From: Aggregatimonas sangjinii
GTDB taxonomy: Bacteria; Bacteroidota; Bacteroidia; Flavobacteriales; Flavobacteriaceae
Direction: 5' to 3'
Assembly (NCBI RefSeq): GCF_005943945.1
Contig: NZ_CP040710.1
Span: forward strand, 372,001-436,000
Length of the DNA: 64,000 bases
Both the position numbers and the translations under genes were made by a program. The notes beneath the pieces were generated by a model. It had not been told where the DNA came from, searched no databases, and saw nothing but the letters and a program-made list of their open reading frames with translations. Shown piece after piece: positions 49,705-57,837 of the stretch. Positions within the stretch are counted from its first letter, which is position 1, and each line of letters starts with the position of its first letter.

Positions 49705-52470
49705 TCAAGAATTCATTTTTCGATAAAATAAAAGTCCAGCTCCTAAAACAAGTATTGTTCCCAAAGTCATCCAAGGCCATCTCTTATTGGTCCAAGCTGA
49801 TTCGGTAATCGGGCTATTATCCCCAATAACAATGAGTCCTGCCCAGAATGATGGAGACACGGTAGTACCCTTGAATTTGTCGATGTAAGCGATTTTGGCC
49901 TTTCGAAGTGCGGCCGATTTGGTCAATCCTTTTTCGAGACCTTCGTAGAAATCGGTCATTAGATTTTTGCTACTCTTATCGGTAATGGTCCACAAAGAGG
50001 ACACTACGCTTTTTGCGCCCGAATGGAAAAAACCTCGGGCCAGGCTCATAGCACCTTCTCCTTTGCGCAGTTCGCCCACAGAGGTGTTGCAACCGCTCAA
50101 CACCACCATATCGGCTTGATTTTTGGTCGCATAAATTTCATTTAAAAACAGTTTTTGATCACTGAAGGCTATCCAGGGATTATTGCCTGCACCCGCATCG
50201 GCATGGGTCGATAGATGCAGGATTTTAAAATCGCCCATATTTTTCAATAATCGGGATTTGGTCGCATCTTCATTTAAGGCCATTTCTCCAGAATACATTT
50301 CGTGTACCTGATTGACCTCTTCTCCGCTAAAAGCAAGTTTCGGGAGCCCTAGGGTGGTGAAATTGATTGGGGCGAGGCCAAGCAGCTCTTTTTCGGGTTG
50401 GTGTATAATTTCCTTTTTTGCATCCAAATAAGACATGGAATAGGCATACCGGATTTCAACCTCTTCAATCAGATATGTGCTTTGCTCTAGATTTGCGACC
50501 AATGCCTCGAACGGTATCTGCTGCAACAGATAGTCTGCCACAATGGTGAGTTTTTTCCCTTTTATCGTGTTTTGAACCTTTTCTGGAAGTAGGCTACGGT
50601 ATACTTCGTGGGCGGTGTTTTTATAGTTCGATAGTTTCTCCGTGCTTGAACTGACATCGGTGAGCTGGGCATAGAGTTCAAGTAGTTTCTCGTTCAATTC
50701 TTTGGGGTTTTCCAATTTAAAAAAAAAGGTCTGATCGGGACTGCTCATCAGTCCATATCCCTGCTGGTCATTCAGGATGTACTGCAAAACGACCTCCTTC
50801 TCCGAAAGATGGTGTGCCTTAAATTTTTTATAAGGGAGCACATCGACCTTTCTTTTGAGTTTGGCATAATCTGGAAACGCAGTGGTCAATAGGGCGGTAA
50901 ATCGATCATACTCCCTTTTTTGGTCCGCTATGCTCTCTCGTAGTTCTTCCAGAGCTCCATCAGAAGTGGCCGTCGCTATTTGCAATTCGTTTTCCGCCAA
51001 TAAAATAGACCGCTTGAGGTCAAATTCCCGTTTGGCTATCGAGTCGGGTAGTTGGGTAATTTCCTTCGCCATTTCATTGGTGACATCTTCAAGCAGCAGC
51101 AGCGCCTTGTTTCGCTCCATAAAATAATATGCCTGCTGGGGCCGGTCAAGCAAATAGCTGGTTTCGACAGCCTTCATGTATAGCGATGACCCTTTTTCCC
51201 TCCAGAACAATTTGGACTGGTTCTCGGTACTTTCAAATCGGATAATATCAACCAACTTATCCGCTAACGCAAAGGTTTTTAGCGCATGATTTAGGTGTTC
51301 ATTGTTAGTGTCGTATTCGTAATAGCGCAGCCAACCGTTGGCTTTGGTCACCACGTGGCTTAGCAATTGAATTTTATCCGGGGCGAGCTCAAAATCTTGT
51401 TCGGTAATGAGGTCGTCATATGCGATTTTCCGATTTTTATCGGTTGCATAGATTATAGCCTTTTGGTACTGGTATAAGCCCTTTTCAAATTCATTTTGAG
51501 CAAGATAAAGATCACCAAGGTTCTCATATGGCGAACTGTAGTTTTCATCATTTATAATCGCCTTTTCAAGATGAATGAGCGCCTCCTCGTTTCTTTTTAA
51601 TTGCATATTCGAAAAACCGATGCTGTTGAGCACCCTCGCAAGTTCGTCGGGATATAGGTTGAGTGAATCGGCCAAAACGGCTTCATGATGGGCAATCGCT
51701 CGCTCGTATTCCCCGATTTTCAAGAACCTATTGCCCTTAAATTGATCAACACGCCGTTTTTTGAACTGTATTTCTTCTTGTGCAGCACGATCGATCAGGG
51801 AATCGACCTTCTTTAGATCAGCTGCGATTTTGTCATTAAAAAGTTGATTGTCGATTGTTGAATACACTTCCGCCCGTCCGATATAAGCGTCCAATAGGTT
51901 AAAGTTTTTGCTGGTTTTGGAGTTGGGCCCATTATAGAAGGTTATCATGTCGGTGAATTGGCCTATGCCTTTGTAGAAATCTCCCAGTTCAACGTACAGG
52001 GCACCCAATTCCAATTTGGCGTCCTGAATCGCTTCGCTATCCTTGCCATTATTTGCCAAAAACCTGAAGGAGTCCAAGGCTTTGTAATAATCTCCCTTGA
52101 AATAATGAAAAGTACCAAGGTTAAAGGCTGTTTTTTCCAAAGATCCCTTTTCCAAGCTTGGCAGTTCTTTTTTTAGCAAAAGGGCTTTTGTCGTGAAGTC
52201 TATGGCATTTTGAATATCCTTTTCAGCTCCTGTAGTCCACCACTGATCGTAATACCATTTGCTTGCCACATCGTGATAGCAATCGGCCAAAAGGGTGGGT
52301 GACATCGCCTCTTCGTTCGCAAGGAAAAAAGAGTCTATTTTTTGCTGTTTGATTTCGCTGGTGCCGCCCGTAGCTATGATATCTAGAAGGTCTTGATGTT
52401 GCGCCTGGCAAAGGTGCCCGACAAAAAAAAGGAGAAAGCAACTGAATTGCCTAAGCAGCAAATGCTTCAT
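49705..52470 (-). CDS. periplasmic TPR-CHAT caspase-like protease
   Basis: A 921-aa protein with signal peptide MKHLLLRQFSCFLLFFVGHL then CQAQ. TPR repeats fill residues about 60-420 (LARVLNSIGFSNMQLKRNEE; YENLGDLYLAQNEFEKGLYQ). A coiled region follows, then a C-terminal CHAT domain: FKILHLSTHADAGAG (His756) and MVVLSGCNTSVGELRKGEG (Cys794), the caspase-type dyad. A final membrane helix MTLGTILVLGAGLLFYRK anchors it. Both catalytic residues are present. TPR-CHAT proteins are proteases, as in the type III-E CRISPR partner Csx29. The neighbours are a sigma factor and a TPR anti-sigma protein, convergent with it. The ATG at 52470 was chosen over a GTG six codons upstream. Confidence 0.9.
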   Translation of the reverse strand: MKHLLLRQFSCFLLFFVGHLCQAQHQDLLDIIATGGTSEIKQQKIDSFFLANEEAMSPTLLADCYHDVASKWYYDQWWTTGAEKDIQNAIDFTTKALLLKKELPSLEKGSLEKTAFNLGTFHYFKGDYYKALDSFRFLANNGKDSEAIQDAKLELGALYVELGDFYKGIGQFTDMITFYNGPNSKTSKNFNLLDAYIGRAEVYSTIDNQLFNDKIAADLKKVDSLIDRAAQEEIQFKKRRVDQFKGNRFLKIGEYERAIAHHEAVLADSLNLYPDELARVLNSIGFSNMQLKRNEEALIHLEKAIINDENYSSPYENLGDLYLAQNEFEKGLYQYQKAIIYATDKNRKIAYDDLITEQDFELAPDKIQLLSHVVTKANGWLRYYEYDTNNEHLNHALKTFALADKLVDIIRFESTENQSKLFWREKGSSLYMKAVETSYLLDRPQQAYYFMERNKALLLLEDVTNEMAKEITQLPDSIAKREFDLKRSILLAENELQIATATSDGALEELRESIADQKREYDRFTALLTTAFPDYAKLKRKVDVLPYKKFKAHHLSEKEVVLQYILNDQQGYGLMSSPDQTFFFKLENPKELNEKLLELYAQLTDVSSSTEKLSNYKNTAHEVYRSLLPEKVQNTIKGKKLTIVADYLLQQIPFEALVANLEQSTYLIEEVEIRYAYSMSYLDAKKEIIHQPEKELLGLAPINFTTLGLPKLAFSGEEVNQVHEMYSGEMALNEDATKSRLLKNMGDFKILHLSTHADAGAGNNPWIAFSDQKLFLNEIYATKNQADMVVLSGCNTSVGELRKGEGAMSLARGFFHSGAKSVVSSLWTITDKSSKNLMTDFYEGLEKGLTKSAALRKAKIAYIDKFKGTTVSPSFWAGLIVIGDNSPITESAWTNKRWPWMTLGTILVLGAGLLFYRKMNS

Positions 52471-52968
52471 ATGGTTCTTTTGTGGCACTGTAGAACAGTT
52501 TTGATGAATTTACGATTATTTCTTTTATGACCCAATTTGATGTTACCATGCCGGTATATTCGTGATGTTCCGAAACGACCCCCTGCATGTATCCGTACAA
52601 ATTTTATCGGGTTCCCCATAAGAAAGGCCATTACTTTGAAAATTCGAGGCGAATTTGCTAACGAGGTTTCGGTTCGGAAAGTCTGCTCAGATAGTCAAAG
52701 TCTGAATTCACGATACATCCAAACAGCTGAAAATACTGGGTGTGGCATGTATGGGGCAAGGTTTTTGAATGGATTTTAGAGGTTTTCAATTCTCGTTGCT
52801 CTGTAACATAGTTCTAAATAGTTCCAAGGAGCAGCTGGGTGATTGAATAGAACTTGCTTGGAAAACCCAAAACTAGTGCTTTTCAATAATCAAAGAAACT
52901 CAAAATAGCAATCGAGGGTGGTTTGGACGGACCTGTTCAACATTCAATTTTTCGGTAATGCATACAAA
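52471..52968. other. intergenic region without a recognised gene
   Basis: About 500 bases between the CHAT gene and the subtilisin-like gene. The GTTAACCT motif is absent; only a weak GGTAACATC is seen near 52540. An 80-codon plus-strand frame has no recognisable features. Confidence 0.5.
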
Positions 52969-53002
52969 GTAGAATAGCCCATGCGAACTCGGGCTATTCT
53001 AC
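52969..53002 (-). terminator. terminator of the subtilisin-like gene
   Basis: GTAGAATAGCCC (52969-52980) pairs perfectly with 52991-53002 around a 10-nt loop, 20 bp after the protease stop. Confidence 0.85.
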
Positions 53003-53021
53003 CATAAAAACTTTTAAATTT

Positions 53022-54425
53022 TCATTCTCTTAACAGGGCTCTGCTTTCCACTATCTTACCATTAAGTTCCGATGAGGTGGATGCGGATGGAAGACTAAAA
53101 ATAATCTGTTTTAAGGTAGCGGGCGGGAGGTCTGGAGCCTCATCGATAACAACTGCGGCGATCGCAGACATCGCCGCGGCGGCATAAGAGGTGCCATCGA
53201 GCGTTACCTCATCATCCAGTGTTGAATCATCGGGCGTATCCAAGATAATCTTGTAGTCATTAAAAGCCAATGCGATATCTATGCTGGTCGCTCCAAAATT
53301 GGAATCCTCATCCAGCTCTACGGGATCGGTAACGGGCCGTACGCCATCATCAAAGTAACCACCAACGGCAAGAATGTTGGCCGCGTCAAAGAAAGATAAA
53401 AAATCGCGTTCGGAACCTATCTCATTGTCCACACCTTTATTTCCGGCCGACGTAACGACCAAGGTATTTAACTCATTCAACTCATCCAATAGCTGCGCAA
53501 AGAGACTTTTATTTCCGTTTTCGTCTAGCTCAAATAGTGCTTTGGGCATACTCCCACCAAAGCTGGCGTTGACAACACTGATATTACCCCCGTTTTCATT
53601 AATTTCCTTAATGTAGGCAAAAGCACAAAGAACGTCCCAGTAAGATCCCTTCCCTTCTGCATTAAAAACCTTTAAGGGCAGAATCTGATAATTGATGCCA
53701 TCTTCCTCAAGCACATCGGTAATGATTTTAGTGACATAGGTGCCGTGTCCGTTTTGGTCTAAAATATCCTGATTGCCTTCATTGATACGATTTTCGTCCC
53801 CATCGCCTAAATAATTCCAACCAGATTGAGTGCTTAGACAATCACTGAAAGCCCCGCTCGGGAATAAATTTCTTCTAGTGTCGGAACTTATCTCATTGCG
53901 ATTATAATCAATACCCGTATCTATCACGGCAATGTTAACACTGCTATTATCAACGGCAGCAATAAAAGAAGGCTCACCGCCCGCCTGACCCTGAGGGGTG
54001 AAAGGTGCGATTTCCGGTAAAAATATGTCGAAAGACCGATCACCTCTTACTTTTCCGGCCGGATTTCTTCGTGGCAGACCATTAACGACGCCTTCTATAT
54101 CAAGTTCTTCGATACCCGGATCGAATATCCATAAATCCATATCGCCACAATCACATTCCTCGATTTGTACGTCTGGATACTCCATTCGTATTTCCGCTCT
54201 AACATTATCCCTCTCGCTCAAGGTAGAACTGGCATCATAACGTACCACGATTTCATTCGGTGAAATTTCAATTCGTTCTGTTATACTACTGGCGCCCTCG
54301 TCAATTTTAATTTCATTGTAAATGATATTGTCGTCATCATCGTCCCCACCATGGCCATAAGGCCATTTCGAGCAGGAGGCGACGACCAAACATGTAAAAA
54401 ATAATATGGTAATTTTTGTTTTCAT
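53022..54425 (-). CDS. subtilisin-like (S8) serine protease lipoprotein
   Basis: A 467-aa lipoprotein (LFFTCLVVASCSKW, Cys18) with an acidic run GGDDDDD shortly after the lipid site. A propeptide-like region precedes the S8 domain. The catalytic triad is visible: Asp in VNIAVIDTGIDYNR, His in LDQNGHGTYVTKI, Ser in LDGTSYAAAAMSAI, and the oxyanion Asn in VVTSAGNKG. Lipidation and the acidic tether suggest an envelope or surface location. It lies next to the CHAT protease in the same orientation but has its own terminator and no GTTAACCT motif. It could process surface proteins of the cluster. Confidence 0.92.
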   Translation of the reverse strand: MKTKITILFFTCLVVASCSKWPYGHGGDDDDDNIIYNEIKIDEGASSITERIEISPNEIVVRYDASSTLSERDNVRAEIRMEYPDVQIEECDCGDMDLWIFDPGIEELDIEGVVNGLPRRNPAGKVRGDRSFDIFLPEIAPFTPQGQAGGEPSFIAAVDNSSVNIAVIDTGIDYNRNEISSDTRRNLFPSGAFSDCLSTQSGWNYLGDGDENRINEGNQDILDQNGHGTYVTKIITDVLEEDGINYQILPLKVFNAEGKGSYWDVLCAFAYIKEINENGGNISVVNASFGGSMPKALFELDENGNKSLFAQLLDELNELNTLVVTSAGNKGVDNEIGSERDFLSFFDAANILAVGGYFDDGVRPVTDPVELDEDSNFGATSIDIALAFNDYKIILDTPDDSTLDDEVTLDGTSYAAAAMSAIAAVVIDEAPDLPPATLKQIIFSLPSASTSSELNGKIVESRALLRE

Positions 54426-54593
54426 AATATGGGTTTTAATGGGTTCCTGCTGATGTCTTTGATTTAGATTCAGACAAAATAATCAGGCTTGGTTAAAAGT
54501 ATGGGCTGCTTTCGTTTTGCCATACCACTACTGTAACAACCTATACAACATATGTATCTTTGCAGGAATCTGTCTGTTTAAGGGAATGCAATG

Positions 54594-55292
54594 TTATTTG
54601 CTGAATTTCGTGAGCTCCGTACGGCTCATCAAATTGCCGTTTTTCTTATAGCTTTCCTGTTTTACGAGTCCAACACCCTCGGCCAACCACATGTTGGAAT
54701 TGACTTCGATAGTGGCGCCCATGGTTTTCGAGACACTGGTTTCTTGAACGAGGTAGCAGTCAAAAGTACCTGCGGCAACGGTAACACTTTCCTTCTTTGC
54801 TACTTTCCGGTTCATTTGGTCGATGGTCGTGTTCATCTTTATGCCGCCCATGCTCATCGCTATCGAAACATTGGCGTCCGGAAGCTCTTGGCCAACATCG
54901 AGGGCGTTGGGCAGTTCGATATCGGTCCCTGAAATATCCATCTCCACATCCATTTCGGAATACTGTTGCATCATCTGTGCGGGAAAAAGCGATTCATAAT
55001 CGATTCGTACGGTGCCATCCTCACAACTAATGGTATAGTTCGAATCAAAGAGATTTTTCCCTTTTTTATCCGTGTACCTTAAATCGAAAGTGGCAACCGT
55101 TGCCGAACCATCTTGGCTGACCGAAGAAATGCGATAATCTACAGTACCGTCGGGTTTTCCTTTTTTATCGTAGTTGGTGTATTGAAACGAGCTGCCTTCC
55201 TCCATAGGATAGAACTTGCTGCAATTATTTTGTGCGAATGAATAGTTTACTGCAAATAAAAGTGATACTAGGAATACTGTTGTCTTTTTCAT
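54594..55292 (-). CDS. TapB-like (DUF3108-type) secreted protein
   Basis: A 232-aa protein with a signal peptide (TVFLVSLLFAVNYSFAQ). The mature start CSKFYPMEEGSSFQYTNYDK and the later segments VTVAAGTFDCYLVQ and NMWLAEGVGLVKQESY are typical of DUF3108/TapB-like beta-barrel-like exported proteins of Bacteroidota. Function is unknown. It lies about 110 bp downstream of the OmpA-domain gene on the same strand and may share its transcript. Confidence 0.75.
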   Translation of the reverse strand: MKKTTVFLVSLLFAVNYSFAQNNCSKFYPMEEGSSFQYTNYDKKGKPDGTVDYRISSVSQDGSATVATFDLRYTDKKGKNLFDSNYTISCEDGTVRIDYESLFPAQMMQQYSEMDVEMDISGTDIELPNALDVGQELPDANVSIAMSMGGIKMNTTIDQMNRKVAKKESVTVAAGTFDCYLVQETSVSKTMGATIEVNSNMWLAEGVGLVKQESYKKNGNLMSRTELTKFSK

Positions 55293-55405
55293 TTTTAGGT
55301 TTTTGAATGTTCTATTTGATAATGTTCGGAATTCGTTGTTAGGTAATTTTCTAATGTTTATTTTTCAGTGTTATGTTGAGGCACTATGATTATTTCTAGT
55401 TAAGG

Positions 55406-56773
55406 TTATTGGTTTGTTTTGGCGAGTCGTATAAATTCTACCCTCCGGTTCATGGACTTGCCTTCTGCAGTACTATTGTCGCTAAGAGGTTCCGACGCGC
55501 CTTTGCCTTCGGTTTGAAGTCTATTCGATGATACATTGTACACCGTAGCCAGTGCATTTTTGACCGCCTCTGCACGTTTTTTCGAAAGTTCCATATTCAG
55601 GGCATCGTCTCCATCCGCATCGGTATGGCCTACTATTTTCAACTTGAGGTCCTCGTCTTGTTGTAAAACTTGGTATATCTGCCGAATGATGCCCATTGAT
55701 CGTGGAAGGATGTTGGCCGAACCCGAATCGAAAAGAATACCGTTGGTTGATATGTTTCCTTCCGAAAGCAGTCTTCTGCGTAGATCGACACCGCCTTTGG
55801 CTACTTTCATATTACTAATGTAAATTCCCTCTACGGTGGTGTCTATTCCCCTTAAACCAATTTTGATGGCATTCATTTGTACATTGGTGGGAAGCAGCCT
55901 GGGCACGTCCACGATTTTTTGTTCATTGCTCCACATTCGAAAACGCTGTTCGTTTACCGCGATGGCGATATGGTGTTTTTTCAAAACGATTTTTCTGATA
56001 TCCGTGGCGATCGTGTTACGAAGCGCTCGTTTCCCGTTTATGTTGTTTTCGACGATTATTCCCGCATCGATAAATTGGCAAAATGGATATTCTACCATAC
56101 CGAAATTTTTGGGTTTATCGAATGAATTGTTGTCGCCTACGACAATCGATAAATAGGATTGCGAAGAGGTTTTTTTGTTCAGTCCCGTGGTTATTACATC
56201 AAACTCCACCGTAAATTCTTTGGGTAAGCCAGTAACGTCAGGAATGTATTGGGAAGTAAAACCGGGTGATAATTTTAGCCATTTGTCCGGTTCATTATGG
56301 ATTTCTACCAATTCACCACCGGAATTTGAATTCCATTTAACTGGGAAATCTCCAATGAAATCGTTTGAAAAATCATCGAAGAACAACAGCTTGTCGCCCG
56401 GCACAAAATCGAATTTGCTGTAGACGTTTAGAGTAGGGAGTTCATTTGTGTTCGAGGGATTTGAATCTTCCATGGTGCTGGGACTCGAAGTATTTATCGG
56501 GTTCTTGGGCCGTGTGGTTTTAGAAGGGTGGGTTTTTGATCTGGGACTATTTTCTTTTCCTTCGTTTTTAGACCCTGGTTCGAATATACTATCGAGAACC
56601 ATCTCGGTTTTTTCGGTGGTTTCTTTTTCAACGCGTCGTTCTAAAGCTCTTTCGGCGGCCTTTTCGGCTTTTTTGCCAAGTGTTTTGAGGATTTGCGCGT
56701 CTGTGTTTTCCGTATAGACCATCGTAAGAATCAAACAAAGAATGAATTGCAGTGGTTTCGATAATTTTTTCAT
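55406..56773 (-). CDS. OmpA-domain outer membrane protein
   Basis: A 455-aa protein starting MKKLSKPLQFILCLILTMVY (signal peptide). A Lys/Glu-rich helix (KTLGKKAEKAAERALERRVE) leads to a Ser/Thr/Pro linker, then a concanavalin-like beta domain of about 200 residues (FFDDFSNDFIGDFPVKWNSN), and a C-terminal OmpA peptidoglycan-binding domain (ILFDSGSANILPRSMGIIRQ; LKIVGHTDADGDDALNMELS; NRRVEF). It links the outer membrane to the wall. An ECF-like promoter (56807-56837) lies upstream of the chosen ATG. The ATG 23 codons earlier would put the signal peptide internally, so it was rejected. Confidence 0.87.
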   Translation of the reverse strand: MKKLSKPLQFILCLILTMVYTENTDAQILKTLGKKAEKAAERALERRVEKETTEKTEMVLDSIFEPGSKNEGKENSPRSKTHPSKTTRPKNPINTSSPSTMEDSNPSNTNELPTLNVYSKFDFVPGDKLLFFDDFSNDFIGDFPVKWNSNSGGELVEIHNEPDKWLKLSPGFTSQYIPDVTGLPKEFTVEFDVITTGLNKKTSSQSYLSIVVGDNNSFDKPKNFGMVEYPFCQFIDAGIIVENNINGKRALRNTIATDIRKIVLKKHHIAIAVNEQRFRMWSNEQKIVDVPRLLPTNVQMNAIKIGLRGIDTTVEGIYISNMKVAKGGVDLRRRLLSEGNISTNGILFDSGSANILPRSMGIIRQIYQVLQQDEDLKLKIVGHTDADGDDALNMELSKKRAEAVKNALATVYNVSSNRLQTEGKGASEPLSDNSTAEGKSMNRRVEFIRLAKTNQ

Positions 56774-56806
56774 GGGTGAAGTATTTTTTTGTAAAAATGC
56801 TTTTCC

Positions 56807-56837
56807 CTTTTTATGTATCGTAAACCCTGAGGTTAAC
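56807..56837 (-). promoter_or_regulatory. ECF-type promoter of the OmpA-domain gene
   Basis: Minus strand: GTTAACCTC, 15 bases, TAAAAAG, about 34 bp before the ATG at 56773. Fifth occurrence of the motif. Confidence 0.55.
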
Positions 56838-57011
56838 ACCAAAGCTAAACGATATGCTTAGTTTATAAATCCTGCTTTTACCTATGGTGTCAAATTCTAT
56901 GTGGATGGTGCGGAATGGTACGTAGATGGTTTGATTACATTTTTATACGGTGTAAGAAAAATGATTTTCCGGCTCAAAAGGTGTAGTGGAACTTCCTCGC
57001 CTAGTTCTGCA

Positions 57012-57611
57012 CTATAGTTGGAGTTTCAGTTGTTCGGGTAGCTGCCGGAAACTTTTCCGATGGTATTTCGTTATACCATATTTTCGTATGGCTTCCCGAT
57101 GCTGCTTTGTAGGATACCCTTTATTCTGTTTCCAATTGTACATTGGAAATTCGTTATGGATTCTTTCCATGTACGCATCGCGATAAGTTTTAGCGAGTAC
57201 CGAGGCACCGGCGATACTGAGGTATTTTTGGTCTCCTTTGATAATGCATTCCGATGGAATTTCCTTATAGGGCTTAAAACGATTGCCATCTACTATTATA
57301 AATTCAGGTTTCTTGGCCAGTTCATCCAGTGCATAATGCATGGCCAATATAGAGGCGTTCAGGATATTGATTTCATCTATTTTTGATGGATGCACATGTG
57401 CTACCCCATAACAAATGGCCTCGCTTTCCAGAATAGGTCGTAAACGACTCCGTTGTTTTTCGGACAATAATTTAGAATCGTTCAGAATGCCATCAGTGAA
57501 TTGTGCGGGCAGAATAAGTGCCGCCGCAGTGACCGGGCCTGCAAGACAGCCACGACCGGCTTCATCGGTACCGGCTTCTAGCTTTCCTGTTTTGTAAATT
57601 TTTAATAGCAA
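57012..57611 (-). CDS. rnhB: ribonuclease HII
   Basis: A 199-aa enzyme that cuts RNA in RNA-DNA hybrids and excises misincorporated ribonucleotides. [20 protein letters not shown] holds the first Asp-Glu of the active site. [16 protein letters not shown] and IVDGNRFKP (next Asp) follow, then [20 protein letters not shown] with the last catalytic acids. Length is normal. Cytoplasmic housekeeping gene, monocistronic. Confidence 0.97.
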   Translation of the reverse strand: MLLKIYKTGKLEAGTDEAGRGCLAGPVTAAALILPAQFTDGILNDSKLLSEKQRSRLRPILESEAICYGVAHVHPSKIDEINILNASILAMHYALDELAKKPEFIIVDGNRFKPYKEIPSECIIKGDQKYLSIAGASVLAKTYRDAYMERIHNEFPMYNWKQNKGYPTKQHREAIRKYGITKYHRKSFRQLPEQLKLQL

Positions 57612-57837
57612 TTTTTGTTAATATGATAATTTGGAATATCGCAATCCAGCCAAGTATGAAAAAAATTTAATGAAATAGTTAAAAAAATGAATTTTTTATA
57701 ATTACAATGTACGCATAGCACATTAGTCGCAATTCTTAGATGTTTTTTAACATATCAAAGGCTCAAATGTATATTTACTTTGGTTAATTAACGAATTTTT
57801 AGGAATTTCGTGGCAGACTAATTCAAAAATTACTTAA

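Noticed and set aside
48316-52470. A type III-E CRISPR (Craspase) locus
   Set aside because: There is a CHAT protease and a sigma factor, but no gRAMP/Cas7-11 gene, no CRISPR repeats, and the CHAT protein carries a signal peptide; only an analogy in logic remains.
52490-52560. A sixth ECF-type promoter before the CHAT gene (GGTAACATC then ATAAAAG)
   Set aside because: The boxes match poorly and the spacer is about 10 bases instead of 15.
52537-52779. 80-codon plus-strand frame between the CHAT and S8 genes
   Set aside because: No signal, domain, ribosome site or coding-like composition.
54426-54520. ECF-type promoter before the S8 protease (TTTAACCAA)
   Set aside because: The upstream box has several mismatches and no ATTAAAG-like box follows at the right distance.
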